From Candidatus Iainarchaeum sp. (GTDB lineage Archaea; Micrarchaeota; Micrarchaeia; Anstonellales; Bilamarchaeaceae): a DNA stretch of 64,000 nucleotides. Where the stretch lies: the NCBI GenBank assembly GCA_028714535.1, contig JAQTME010000002.1, positions 34,891 through 98,890 of the forward strand, in the 5' to 3' direction. Of this stretch, positions 1 through 9,480 are shown one piece after another; positions within the stretch are counted from its first letter, which is position 1; each line of letters starts with the position of its first letter. The position numbers and the translations under genes were made by a program. The notes under the pieces were generated by a model that saw only the letters and a program-made list of their open reading frames with translations, ran no database searches and was not told where the DNA came from.

Positions 1-236
1 ACGCGACGACCTGCTGCAAGGAATCCATAAGCGAGGCGTGCCAGCGCACGTGCACCGAGACGATGGCCTCCATCTATTCCAAATACGGTGCTGGCGCGAT
101 GGGCGAGGAGCAGCGGGAAGAGATAGAGCAGTGCGTGGGAGAATGCACGGCGCCATACCTCCAGATGGGCATCCCCCTGAACAGCTGCAACGTCCTGGAT
201 TATGATATTGTGAAACAGGCGATAGCTGAGGACTAA
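1..236 (+). CDS. C-terminal part of a Cys-rich hypothetical protein (5' truncated by window)
   Basis: Open frame from base 3 to TAA 234-236; ...ATTCCKESISEACQRTCTETMASIYSKYG...CVGECTAPYLQ...; repeated Cys pairs. Confidence 0.6.
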   Translation, partial: ATTCCKESISEACQRTCTETMASIYSKYGAGAMGEEQREEIEQCVGECTAPYLQMGIPLNSCNVLDYDIVKQAIAED

Positions 237-245
237 GGTGACATT

Positions 246-623
246 ATGCCAGCGATGAAACAGGCCCAAGAGAAGAAGGATGCTGAAGCGGTGTTTGAGA
301 AACTGCCCGCCAAATACGGCGCCATACTGCCCATGGGCAGCTCCCTCGACGGGCGGCTGAGGTTCGAGGATTTCAACTCCAACCAGGTCAGGCCGTTCCA
401 GATGTCAAATGTGCCGGCGGAAGAAAAGGACGCGCTGGTGAATAAGCTGGTCAAGGATCTGACTGCCGCGCAGTACAAGTATGACCCTTCCACGAAGGAC
501 TCTGTCTTCGTTGCCAGTAAAGTCACATACGATGAAAAGGGAGGGCTGTTGTCGTTTTCCCTGCAGCGGATAGACGCCACACGCAGGGAAAAGGGCGCTA
601 CCGAGCAGCTGGCCAGGAAGTGA
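246..623 (+). CDS. Hypothetical protein, 125 aa
   Basis: ORF directly downstream of previous gene, GGTGA ribosome-binding-like motif upstream. Confidence 0.6.
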   Translation: MPAMKQAQEKKDAEAVFEKLPAKYGAILPMGSSLDGRLRFEDFNSNQVRPFQMSNVPAEEKDALVNKLVKDLTAAQYKYDPSTKDSVFVASKVTYDEKGGLLSFSLQRIDATRREKGATEQLARK

Positions 624-629
624 CCGGCA

Positions 630-917
630 TCAGCTCCTGTTCGCCCGGTCGTTCTCCTTGCCCCCTGCAAGAACAAGCATGCCGCCGATGAAGGCCACTG
701 ATGCCAGTGCCATGAACCATTGCGGCGGATCCGCATGATTCTCCCTTGCCCATGCATTCCCGGCCTTGGCGGTGTCTGCCGCTGCAATCCTGTCGGCTGC
801 CGGCTCCTTTGCCGCGAATGCCGGCCTTGCCGCCATGGGCGATGCGGCCAGCGCGGCGACGCCGGCAGCGATAATGTATCCTCTCAGTCTCATCGCCACA
901 TTCCCCTCCGCGGGCAT
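630..917 (-). CDS. Small hypothetical membrane/secreted protein, 95 aa
   Basis: N-terminal signal-like hydrophobic stretch and C-terminal TM segment (MALASVAFIGGMLVLAGG). Confidence 0.5.
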   Translation of the reverse strand: MPAEGNVAMRLRGYIIAAGVAALAASPMAARPAFAAKEPAADRIAAADTAKAGNAWARENHADPPQWFMALASVAFIGGMLVLAGGKENDRANRS

Positions 918-960
918 TCCTGTGGCAACTAATGCTTAAAAAGCAGTGGCACGTCGATGC

Positions 961-1095
961 TCATCGCCTTTTCTTCGCCAGCCTGATGAGCTTCCTGACT
1001 TTGGACATCTTGCCCTTCTTGCTGGGCTTGCGCCCCTTCGGGCGCTTTGCCCTGATTTTTTTCCTTGCCTTCGGCTTAAGCTTACGTTTTGCCAT
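961..1095 (-). CDS. Very basic Lys/Arg-rich small protein (44 aa from the MAKRKLK start)
   Basis: MAKRKLKPKARKKIRAKRPKGRKPSKKGKMSKVRKLIRLAKKRR; start chosen inside the 63-aa ORF. Confidence 0.45.
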   Translation of the reverse strand: MAKRKLKPKARKKIRAKRPKGRKPSKKGKMSKVRKLIRLAKKRR

Positions 1096-1454
1096 TTTGG
1101 TCACCGCTCTGGCGGGGTTCTGACGTCTGGACTCGGTGAAGAAGAATTTCAAACGATTGCAGATATCAATCTTAACCCATCCGCTCGTTTTAGATATCTA
1201 CTTCGTGCCATAGGCAAGCATGCGCAGGTATGGATTTCATACAGCGAGTTATAGTCCAGACGCCGTATTCATAGCTGACTACCTGTCAGAGGCTGCTATA
1301 GACGCATCCTTTTCAGGACAACCGAAATATCCTCGTCAGAACCCATCCGAGGGGTAGGAGATAACATGGCAAAATTCTTAATTTTTTCGGTTATGCGTGG
1401 GAGAAAAAGTATGTTTCGCTATGGGTTTGCACACAAAATTGGCGCATCGCCCAT

Positions 1455-2642
1455 CTAATAGAGCTGCCTCAGTTTCCGGAGCGCCTCGCCGAATTTATTC
1501 ACTTCATCAACGGTATTATATACATAGCAGCTCGCGCGCACCGCGCCGTCATTCGCGCCCAGCGCCTCTAGGGCGGGCTGCGCGCAGAAGAACCCGCTCC
1601 TCACCGCGATGCCCTGCCTGTCCAGCATGAGCGCCAGGTCGTGCGGCTTCCCTTTCAGGTTGAACGAATACAGCGCGCTGTGCCCTGCGGCATCAGCCGG
1701 GCCGTAGATGACCGCATCAACTGCCTCCAGTTCCCTGCGCAGCGCCATGCCCAGCGTTTTCTCGTGCGCTTCCACCTTTTCCATGCCTATTTTTTTGAGG
1801 TAATCGCACGCCGCGGCGAGCCCGAGGATGCCGCCGTAGTGCTGGACCCCTGCCTCGAAGCGGGTCTGGTCGTTCATCGGGTCTATCTTGCCGCCGCTGA
1901 CCGCCTTCACTGTCCCGCCGCCGCTCATCAGCGGCTCGAGCCTGTCGAGCAGCTGCCTTTTCGACACCAGCGCGCCTATGCCTGTCGGGCCGAGCATCTT
2001 GTGGCCTGAGAAGCAGAGGAAGTCGAAATCATCGCGCCGGAAGTCGGTCCTGCCGTGCGCGACCCCCTGGGCCCCGTCGATGCATATGAGCGCGCCGCTG
2101 TCATGGGCTATCTTCGCCACTTCCCGCGCGTTGCCCTTCCACCCGGTGGTGTTGGTGCCGCTGTTCGTGACCACGAGCGCCGTCTCGCGGTCTATGGCCT
2201 GCGCCCATCTCCCGGCGCTTACCGTCCCGTCGCTCTCGCAGCCGACGATCTCAAGGCGTATCTGCCCCCTGTCCCTGAGCTTCATGAAAGGCAGCAGCAC
2301 CGCATGGTGTTCCATCACGCTGGTGACGACCTTCCTCCTTTTTGAGTAGTCAAGCCCGCTGGCCACCATGTTCAGGCCTTCGGTCGTGTTCCTGGTCCAT
2401 ACGAGCCCCGATGCTTCGGCGCCGACGAACCTGGCCACGTTTTCCCGCGCCTCCTCGGTCTTCTCGGTGGTCTTCCTGCCCAGCGCATGCGAGCTCCTTC
2501 CGCCGCATGCGCCCAGCTGGGTATAATACGACGTCTCGGCGTCTATGACCTGCGCAGGCTTCAGCGACGTGCACGCGCTGTCGAGATAGACTAGCTGCGG
2601 ATTGGCGCCGAGCAGCGGGAAATCCCTGCGTATGCCGTTCAT
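1455..2642 (-). CDS. sufS: SufS/CsdA-type cysteine desulfurase
   Basis: PLP aminotransferase class V features: DSACTSLKP, SSHALGRKTTE, DGAQGVAHGRTDFRRDDFDFLCFSGHKMLGPTGIGAL, RSGFFCAQP. Confidence 0.9.
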   Translation of the reverse strand: MNGIRRDFPLLGANPQLVYLDSACTSLKPAQVIDAETSYYTQLGACGGRSSHALGRKTTEKTEEARENVARFVGAEASGLVWTRNTTEGLNMVASGLDYSKRRKVVTSVMEHHAVLLPFMKLRDRGQIRLEIVGCESDGTVSAGRWAQAIDRETALVVTNSGTNTTGWKGNAREVAKIAHDSGALICIDGAQGVAHGRTDFRRDDFDFLCFSGHKMLGPTGIGALVSKRQLLDRLEPLMSGGGTVKAVSGGKIDPMNDQTRFEAGVQHYGGILGLAAACDYLKKIGMEKVEAHEKTLGMALRRELEAVDAVIYGPADAAGHSALYSFNLKGKPHDLALMLDRQGIAVRSGFFCAQPALEALGANDGAVRASCYVYNTVDEVNKFGEALRKLRQLY

Positions 2643-3547
2643 CCGCCCGCCTCGGCTATCGCCTTCTCGAATTCCTCAATCGGCTTCGGGCCGACCAGCG
2701 GCTTTCCGTTGATGAAGAACGTTGGCGTTGCGTAGATGTGCGCGTCCCTGCCTTCCTGGACGTACCTTTCAAGCTCCGCGCCGGTCTCGTTGTTATCGAA
2801 GCACCTGTTGAACGCGGCCATGTCAAGCCCTGCGTTCTGCGCAAGCGGCTTCAGGGCGAGCGCGCCTTCCTCGCTGCATACCTGCTGCTGCCTGAAGATC
2901 TCGTCCTGCAGTTCCCACGACTTGTTCTGCCGGTACGCGCAGAGCACTGCCCTTGCCGCATCCTGGCTGTAGGGGTGGTTGGGCAGGGGGAACGGCTTGA
3001 ACACGTAATATATGGTCCCGTTGTACCTCTGCAGCAGCGTTTTCATGGTCGATTCCGCCTTCTTCGTATAAGGGCAGGTGAAGCATCCGAACTCGATTAT
3101 GGTCACGTTTGCGCTGGCATTGCCCGCGGCCATGCCGTCCAATGCCGTGGGCGGTATGAGGTCGGTCGGCTCGCTGAACCTGCCATAGTCGCCGGTTATG
3201 TCGTTGAGGATGCAGGCGCCGATGGCCTGCGGGCCGTCGCAGTTGCCATAGACGTAGAAATTGTAGACGCCGACCGCCGTGTAGGCGAAGCTTGCCAGCG
3301 TGATTATGACGAATAGCCACGACAGGGCCGCGAAATGGCCGTTTATCACTTTCGCCAGCGGCGGGGAGTACTTCAGCACGGCGGACACCACGTCGGCCTT
3401 TATCCTCTCGTCAAGCCCGGTATCGCACGGCTTCATCATCAGCGTCCTGAAGACGCAGCGGAAGCCCTCCTTGGCGAGCGGCCTGTATTTCGCCGAGAAG
3501 ATCGACATGACGGCGAACACGAAAAACGCTATGAAGCAAAGTACCAT
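2639..3547 (-). CDS. Membrane-anchored DsbA/thioredoxin-like protein
   Basis: TM segments plus EFGCFTCPYTKKAE (CxxC) and TPTFFINGKPLVGPKPIEEFEKAI; overlaps sufS start by 4 nt. Confidence 0.8.
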   Translation of the reverse strand: MVLCFIAFFVFAVMSIFSAKYRPLAKEGFRCVFRTLMMKPCDTGLDERIKADVVSAVLKYSPPLAKVINGHFAALSWLFVIITLASFAYTAVGVYNFYVYGNCDGPQAIGACILNDITGDYGRFSEPTDLIPPTALDGMAAGNASANVTIIEFGCFTCPYTKKAESTMKTLLQRYNGTIYYVFKPFPLPNHPYSQDAARAVLCAYRQNKSWELQDEIFRQQQVCSEEGALALKPLAQNAGLDMAAFNRCFDNNETGAELERYVQEGRDAHIYATPTFFINGKPLVGPKPIEEFEKAIAEAGG

Positions 3548-3637
3548 GCATTCTCCCTATCCCGCACTCTGCGGGTATCCTAGCATCTCTTATCAGCAGA
3601 ATAATATATTTATAGGTTCTTGGACGACATCTACCCG

Positions 3638-4036
3638 ATGGAAAGGCCCAAAATACTCGTTTTCGGCAACGCGCTCGTGAAGGAGGATTCCCTGCCGCTG
3701 CGGCTGATGCCCGCATTGCGGAAGCGTTTCCCGTCAGTCGAGTTCAAGGAGTTCGACGCTGCCGAGAACCTCGAGGACGAGGGGCGGGACCTCGTCATAC
3801 TGGATACGGCCAAGGGCCCGGACAGGGTCGTGCTGCTGGAGGGCGTCGAGAGCATAGAGACGGGCAAAATCTATTCCATGCACGATTTCGACCTCGCGCT
3901 GACGCTGAAGATACTGAAGAAGCTGAAATTGCTGGATTCGGTCAGGATAATCGCGGTGCCCATGGGCTACCCTGAAAAGAAGGCGCTGGACGAGACGTGC
4001 GCGGTCATCTCCAGTTTACTTTCAAAAAGTGCGTAG
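3638..4036 (+). CDS. Hydrogenase maturation protease-like protein
   Basis: RPKILVFGNALVKEDSLPLRLMPALRKRFPSVEFKEFDAAENL..LVILDTAKG: HyaD/HycI-like N-terminus; next to hydrogenase large-subunit gene. Confidence 0.7.
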   Translation: MERPKILVFGNALVKEDSLPLRLMPALRKRFPSVEFKEFDAAENLEDEGRDLVILDTAKGPDRVVLLEGVESIETGKIYSMHDFDLALTLKILKKLKLLDSVRIIAVPMGYPEKKALDETCAVISSLLSKSA

Positions 4037-5297
4037 CGCAGCTCATGCACGGGTCGTAGGCGCGTATCAGCTTCTCGATCTCGAGCTGCATCTGCTCCTT
4101 GCCCATGCCCTGGTCCAGCTTCTGCTGGGCGAGCGCGCCCACGTCCTTGTCCATCTTTATGTGGTTCTGCGACGTGGGTATCACCAGGTCCGCGAACTCT
4201 ATCTTCCCGGCGTCGTCCATCCTGAGGTTGTAGTACAGCGTGCCGCGGGGCGCCTCCAGGACTCCCACGCCCTCTGATTTCACCGGCTTTATCGCCATTT
4301 TCGGCTCGTCCTTGAACTCCATCGTCTCGAGCATCTCCACCGCCGAGTCGATGCAATGAACAATTTCGATGGCCTGTGCCAGGTTGTTGTGGAATATATT
4401 CTTGGACGGGAACACCGCAAGCGCATTGCCAAGGTCCCTGCGCGTGTCGCGGTGCAGCGTGTCCTTGTTCATGTTGAGCCTGGCCAACGCGCCGACGACG
4501 TACGGCCGCCCCTTGAACTCGAAGCCTGGCGCCTGGGAATACGGGCGCACGGACTTCTGCAGGTAGCTGCGGTAATTCCTCCGCGCTATGCAGATGCCGT
4601 CCGAGGCCATGAGGTCCCCGCCGCGGTAGCTGAACCTGCTGTTCCTGAGCGCGATATACGTCGTTTCCGTGTCGAACCTGAAGCCGCACTCGCGGAATAT
4701 CTCGACGAATTCGATCACAGCGCTCCTCACGCCGCGCAGCCGCTGCGCCATTTTTTTGGCGTCCTCGGCCTTCGGTATCTTCATGAAGCCGCCGACCTGC
4801 GGGAACGGCGCATGAACCGCCCTCCCGCCAGTCAGCACGCTCAGCTCGTTGCCGGCTGATTTCACGTCGAACGCCTTGTGCACCAGGTCGTGCTCGCGGC
4901 CGTGGTCAGCGAACTCGAGCAGCGAGTCCTTGCCGAAAATGTCCGGCAGGCAGAACAGGTACAGGTGCATGGCATGGTCGCGGATGTTCAGCCCGTAGAG
5001 CAGCAGGTCCCTGAGGTTCCTGGTCTGCTCGGACGGCTTTATCTCCAGCGCGTCCTCGACGCAGTTTATGCAGCACAGCAGGTGCGCGACCGAGCAGGTC
5101 CCGCATATCCTCGACACCACCTGGTGCACGCCCAGCGCGGGCTTCCCTATGGCCCCGGTGGTGAAGAAGCGCTTGTTCTCGGTTATCCTCAGCGCAGAGC
5201 CGACGACCTTCCCGTGCTTGACCGTTATGTCTAGGTCGGTGTGGCCCTCTATCTTGCACAGGTTCTTTATGGTGATGTCGAAATCCTGGCCGTGCAT
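4005..5297 (-). CDS. [NiFe]-hydrogenase large (catalytic) subunit
   Basis: L1 motif RICGTCSVAH and L2 motif DPCMSCATH, followed by short cleavable C-terminal tail FLKVNWR. Confidence 0.92.
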   Translation of the reverse strand: MHGQDFDITIKNLCKIEGHTDLDITVKHGKVVGSALRITENKRFFTTGAIGKPALGVHQVVSRICGTCSVAHLLCCINCVEDALEIKPSEQTRNLRDLLLYGLNIRDHAMHLYLFCLPDIFGKDSLLEFADHGREHDLVHKAFDVKSAGNELSVLTGGRAVHAPFPQVGGFMKIPKAEDAKKMAQRLRGVRSAVIEFVEIFRECGFRFDTETTYIALRNSRFSYRGGDLMASDGICIARRNYRSYLQKSVRPYSQAPGFEFKGRPYVVGALARLNMNKDTLHRDTRRDLGNALAVFPSKNIFHNNLAQAIEIVHCIDSAVEMLETMEFKDEPKMAIKPVKSEGVGVLEAPRGTLYYNLRMDDAGKIEFADLVIPTSQNHIKMDKDVGALAQQKLDQGMGKEQMQLEIEKLIRAYDPCMSCATHFLKVNWR

Positions 5298-5591
5298 TCA
5301 TTTCCCCCCTACGAAATATACGTATACAAGATATGCATCCGAGCGGTTCGCGACGTCATGGAGCGTTTCCTGCGGTATGAAGACGCACTCGTCCCTGGCG
5401 AGCGTCCTAGTCTCGCCGTTGGCGGTGACGGTCGCCTCCCCGTCAAGCACCAGCAGGACCTCCTCGCCCTTCCCCGTGGTGTGCTCGCCGACGTTCTTTC
5501 CAGGCGCAAGGCATATGCAGCCGCCCTTTATCTTCGCGCCCCGCACGAACCCGCCGTTGGCATCCCTCACGTTCATGACATCCATGGGCAT
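5298..5591 (-). CDS. Cupin-domain protein between hydrogenase subunit genes
   Basis: GGCICLAPGKNVGEHTTGKGEEVLLVLDGEATVTANGETRTLARDECVFIPQETLHDVANRSD; start MPMDVMN chosen. Confidence 0.8.
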   Translation of the reverse strand: MPMDVMNVRDANGGFVRGAKIKGGCICLAPGKNVGEHTTGKGEEVLLVLDGEATVTANGETRTLARDECVFIPQETLHDVANRSDAYLVYVYFVGGK

Positions 5592-6061
5592 CACTTGAAC
5601 TGTGTTATGTACTTGTCGAGCACTTCGATGAACCTGGCCTCTATCATCGGGCAGCCGTCGACCTTGTCGTCCACCTTGACCACCTCGTCCACCCTGAGCA
5701 CCTTCCTGTACAGGTCCCAGCGCCTGATGAACGGCTCTATCTGCGCGCTGAGCTGCTCCGGGAAGTCGTTCCTCTGCGCCGAGGGATAGCCGGTGCAGGC
5801 GCACGCGCCGGTGGCGACCAGGTATTTCGATTTCGCCCTTATCTCCAGCAGCTTTTGCTTCTCCCTTTCATTTGATATGGCGCCCTCAACGAACGCGACG
5901 TCGAAGCTGTCAAACAGGTTCTTCGACTTGAGCGGCCTGCAGTAGCGGAAATCCACCTTCTCCTTCCACTCGAAGTAATGCTTGATGAGCAGCTCTATGA
6001 GGACTATGGAGCTGTCCTCGCTGCACGTGAAAGTGAACCAGCCGACCCTCAGCTTCGCCAT
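5591..6061 (-). CDS. [NiFe]-hydrogenase small subunit (short, 156 aa)
   Basis: VGWFTFTCSEDSS, ATGACACTGYPS, DGCPM cysteine motifs of the proximal [4Fe-4S] cluster domain. Confidence 0.85.
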   Translation of the reverse strand: MAKLRVGWFTFTCSEDSSIVLIELLIKHYFEWKEKVDFRYCRPLKSKNLFDSFDVAFVEGAISNEREKQKLLEIRAKSKYLVATGACACTGYPSAQRNDFPEQLSAQIEPFIRRWDLYRKVLRVDEVVKVDDKVDGCPMIEARFIEVLDKYITQFK

Positions 6062-6114
6062 CCATTCCGCTTTCCCGCCTAGGGGTTTAAAACCTTGTTA
6101 TCCAATCCCCAGAT

Positions 6115-7047
6115 ATGGCGGAGAATCCTGGCAATCACGACAAGGGGATAGCCCTCGCGCTGGCCGCCGCGCTCGTGAGCGGCATCTCGGTGTTCATAAA
6201 CGGCGTGGCCGTCCAGCTGGCAGACCCGTTCGTCTATACGGCGATGAAGAACATGGGCGCGCTCCTCCTGGTCTGCGCGATCGCGCTCGCCTTCACAGGT
6301 ATCAGGCATTTCCGCCAGCTTTCCCTGCGCCAGTGGGGCATGCTCGCGCTCATCGGCGTGCTCGGGGGCAGCATCCCGTTCCTGATGTTCTTCTGGGGGC
6401 TGAAGCTCGGCGGCGCAGCGGTCAGCTCGTTCATATTCCGCTCCCTGTTCATTTTCGCAGGCATCACGGGATGGCTCATACTGAAGGAGAGGCCTTCGCC
6501 CAGGGACCTGGCAGCCGGCTTCGTCATCCTGGCAGGCAACGCGCTCCTCGTCTCGGGCGAAGCAGCGTTCGGCCTGGGCCAGGCGCTGGTGCTGGGCGCC
6601 ACAATCCTCTGGGCAGTGGAATACGCGCTTTCACGCAAGATACTGAGCGACGTCCATCCCCAGGCGGTCATGGCGTCGAGGATGTTCTTCGGCTCAATGG
6701 TGCTGCTCGCGTTCCTGGCGGCGACGGGCTCGCTCGGCGCCATGTTCACGGCCAACGCTGAAATCGTCGGCTGGCTGGCGATAACCTCGCTGCTGCTCTG
6801 CGGCTTCCTCTTCACGTGGTACAACGCGCTGAAGAACCTGCCGCTCATGAAGGCGAGCGTCGTCTTCACGCTCGGCGGAATCGTCACCGCCGCGCTCAAC
6901 GCTGTCTTCCTTGCCAAGGCGATAACGCTGGTGCAGGCAACAGGGCTCGTTCTCATACTCGGCGGCGTCCTCATGGCCGTGGGCATAGCATCGCTAGTCC
7001 GCTCATCGCTCAGGCTGCCGCATGCGCTCCCCTGGCTGGTCGAATGA
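6115..7047 (+). CDS. EamA/DMT-superfamily transporter
   Basis: About ten hydrophobic segments in two repeats. Confidence 0.8.
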   Translation: MAENPGNHDKGIALALAAALVSGISVFINGVAVQLADPFVYTAMKNMGALLLVCAIALAFTGIRHFRQLSLRQWGMLALIGVLGGSIPFLMFFWGLKLGGAAVSSFIFRSLFIFAGITGWLILKERPSPRDLAAGFVILAGNALLVSGEAAFGLGQALVLGATILWAVEYALSRKILSDVHPQAVMASRMFFGSMVLLAFLAATGSLGAMFTANAEIVGWLAITSLLLCGFLFTWYNALKNLPLMKASVVFTLGGIVTAALNAVFLAKAITLVQATGLVLILGGVLMAVGIASLVRSSLRLPHALPWLVE

Positions 7048-7754
7048 AGGGCCGGCGCAGCATGAACGGCGCGGAACTCGCTGCACGCTATGCTTTCCCG
7101 CCGAACAGCCGGGGATACTGCGGCCGCCGCTCGTTCGCCGCCGCGCTGAAGTCCGGGCGCCGGCTAAAAGCCGAGCTGAAGAAATTCCCTGTGCATTACG
7201 GCTATCTCTCGCTAATCGCCCGCGCGAACCGCAAGAAGCCCTTCGACATGGAGGTCGTCCGCGCCTTCTGGACCGGCAACAGGCTGCTGGGCAGCGTCCG
7301 GCCATCGGCAGTCCGCAGTTTCCTCCGCAGGATAGTCAAGAACCCTGCCCGCGCGGAAAAGCTCGCGGGCAGCCTGCCCCCCGGAATCGCCCCGCATCAC
7401 AGCTTCAACGCGCTTTACGTCAATTTCGCCACTGACAAGGCCGCGCGCTCAGCCAGGAACTACGATTCATGCTGCGTGACCTCCGGCAAAATCCTGTCCG
7501 TATCCCGCGATTCGGCCATCATCCGGCGCTGTTCAATCGCGAGGAAGGCAGGCAGGCTCGCATTCGTGCAGAAAACCGGGCGCGTCGCATTGGAGAAGAA
7601 CGGCGTCCGCTTCGTGGATTCGCCCAAAAAGGGCGACACGGTGTCCATCCACTGGGGGATGGCAATCGAGCGGCTTGCGCCGGAGCAATCCGCAGCATTG
7701 AAAAGGTATACCCTGAAGAATATCGCTGCCGTGAATGGCGCGGCAAAACGGTGA
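7044..7754 (+). CDS. Two-domain protein with C-terminal HypC-like region
   Basis: C-terminus DSCCVTSGKILSVSRDSAIIRR..KKGDTVSIHWGMAIERLAPEQSAALKRYTL resembles HypC (CLAxPGKV..GDYVLVHAGFAIERL); N-terminus RYAFPPNSRGYCG..FPVHYGYLSLIA..PFDMEVVRAFWTGN is a separate domain. Confidence 0.6.
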   Translation: MKGRRSMNGAELAARYAFPPNSRGYCGRRSFAAALKSGRRLKAELKKFPVHYGYLSLIARANRKKPFDMEVVRAFWTGNRLLGSVRPSAVRSFLRRIVKNPARAEKLAGSLPPGIAPHHSFNALYVNFATDKAARSARNYDSCCVTSGKILSVSRDSAIIRRCSIARKAGRLAFVQKTGRVALEKNGVRFVDSPKKGDTVSIHWGMAIERLAPEQSAALKRYTLKNIAAVNGAAKR

Positions 7755-7761
7755 CTGGCAG

Positions 7762-8949
7762 ATGTTCGACGGCTTTTTCAGCAACCCCTTCAACCGCTAT
7801 CTTGCCGCCGCGCTGATCGTGCTCGGCGTCATCCTCTTTGTCGCCGGCCCGCAGGCGGCCGAAGAGCCCTCCACGGCGAAACTGGCGGTCCATTTCTTCT
7901 ATTCCCCGACCTGCCCGCACTGCGCGGCGCAGGAGCCGTTCAACGAAAAGCTCGCGCTTGAATTCACCGGCGTGGAGATTGTGAAGCACGACGTGACCAT
8001 CGCGGAGGAATACCGCCGCCTCCTCGTCATGGCCCAGAACTTCAGCCTCGACGAGTCCAGGCTCGGCACGCCGACAACGTTCATAGGCGACAGCGTCTTC
8101 ATGGGCTTCGAATCCGAGAATACGACCGGGCAGCAGATGCGCGAGGCGGTGAAAAACTGCCTTGAGACCGGCTGCAACCGGACGGTTTCGGTTTCAGGCG
8201 GCGCGATGCTGAAGGATTTCAACATCCCGCTGCTCGGCAAGGCAGACCTCTCCGCCATGTCCCTGCCCCTGCTGGCAGCAGTACTGGGCCTCGTCGACGG
8301 CTTCAACCCCTGCGCCATGTGGGTCCTGGTCTACCTCATCGGCCTTGTCATGGACCTGAACGACAGGAAGCGCATCTGGCTCATCGTCGGCACGTTCCTG
8401 CTGGCATCTGGCGTTCTTTATTTCCTGTTCATGACCGCCTGGCTGAACGCCTTCCTGTTCCTGGGCTACGTCCGGCCGGTCACAATCCTCATAGGCCTGG
8501 TCGCGCTCGGCGGCGGCATACTGTCCATAAAGGAATATCTCGAGACCCATGGCGCCATGTCCTGCAAGGTCACCGGAGGCGACGAAAAGAAGAAGCTCAC
8601 GGCCAGGATGCGCGAGCTTGTGGCAGCGCCCATGACCTGGGCCGTGCTGGCAGGGATCGTGGTGCTGGCGTTCACTGTCAATTCCATGGAATTCGTCTGC
8701 TCCTCGGCCATACCTGCGGTCTTCACGCAGGTGCTCGCCCTCAGCGGCCTGCCAGCCTGGCAGTATTACGCCTACATCCTGCTGTACGACCTCTTCTTCA
8801 TGCTGGACGACCTGCTCGTCTTCGGCTCAGCGGTGCTCGTCTACAGCGAAGTCGGCGGAAAATACGCGAAATACTGCAAGATGATAGGCGGCGCGATAAT
8901 GCTCATCCTGGGATTGATGCTGCTGTTCGCGCCCGGCATGCTGCGCTAG
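7762..8949 (+). CDS. Thioredoxin-like domain fused to CcdA/DsbD-type membrane domain
   Basis: FYSPTCPHCAAQEPFNEKL (CPHC) then multi-TM region with DGFNPCAMWVLVYLIGL. Confidence 0.8.
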   Translation: MFDGFFSNPFNRYLAAALIVLGVILFVAGPQAAEEPSTAKLAVHFFYSPTCPHCAAQEPFNEKLALEFTGVEIVKHDVTIAEEYRRLLVMAQNFSLDESRLGTPTTFIGDSVFMGFESENTTGQQMREAVKNCLETGCNRTVSVSGGAMLKDFNIPLLGKADLSAMSLPLLAAVLGLVDGFNPCAMWVLVYLIGLVMDLNDRKRIWLIVGTFLLASGVLYFLFMTAWLNAFLFLGYVRPVTILIGLVALGGGILSIKEYLETHGAMSCKVTGGDEKKKLTARMRELVAAPMTWAVLAGIVVLAFTVNSMEFVCSSAIPAVFTQVLALSGLPAWQYYAYILLYDLFFMLDDLLVFGSAVLVYSEVGGKYAKYCKMIGGAIMLILGLMLLFAPGMLR

Positions 8950-8967
8950 CCGGCCGCGCGATTTTTT

Positions 8968-9480
8968 TCATCCGAGGAACTTGTTGGCCATTGCCGCATC
9001 CCCTGCCCTGGAGAATATCCTGGAGAGGATTCTTTTCTCACCAGCCGGGATGGCTGCGGCATCCCTGCCCTCAAGATAGCGCTCCGCGCATCTCTTGGCG
9101 GCCCAGACTTCAGAATTGTCAAGGAAAAGCGTCGCCGCCCTGAACGCATCGCTGCCTTCGCAGCCCTGCACGCATCCAATGGCTTCGTGCGGCATCCCTG
9201 CGGTTAGATAGACCCTGGCGGCATCCACCCGGTGGCCGGCCTTCACGCATGCGTCCGCGCACCTTTCCACGTCTTTGACCCTGCCCTGCCTGGCATACTC
9301 CATGCCTGCGGCCAGGTGCTTGCCGCCGGCCTCCAAATCCCCTGCTACTTTGAGCGGGTTATCCCCCAGCGTCATCGGCCCGCTGTAGAACCGCTGATGC
9401 AGGATTGGCTTGCCTGACCGCTGGCCTTTGCTGGCAATCAAGAAGCCGGCCCTGCCGTGGTTGCATTCCCTGGCATACAT
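8968..9480 (-). CDS. Hypothetical alpha-helical (TPR-like) protein
   Basis: Repeated short helical pattern with Ala/Cys; no recognised family. Confidence 0.5.
   Translation of the reverse strand: MYARECNHGRAGFLIASKGQRSGKPILHQRFYSGPMTLGDNPLKVAGDLEAGGKHLAAGMEYARQGRVKDVERCADACVKAGHRVDAARVYLTAGMPHEAIGCVQGCEGSDAFRAATLFLDNSEVWAAKRCAERYLEGRDAAAIPAGEKRILSRIFSRAGDAAMANKFLG

Noticed and set aside
1366-1458. 30-codon ORF MAKFLIFSVMRGRKSMFRYGFAHKIGASPI with a GGAG motif upstream
   Set aside because: Too short and no supporting similarity; it also overlaps the end of sufS by a few bases
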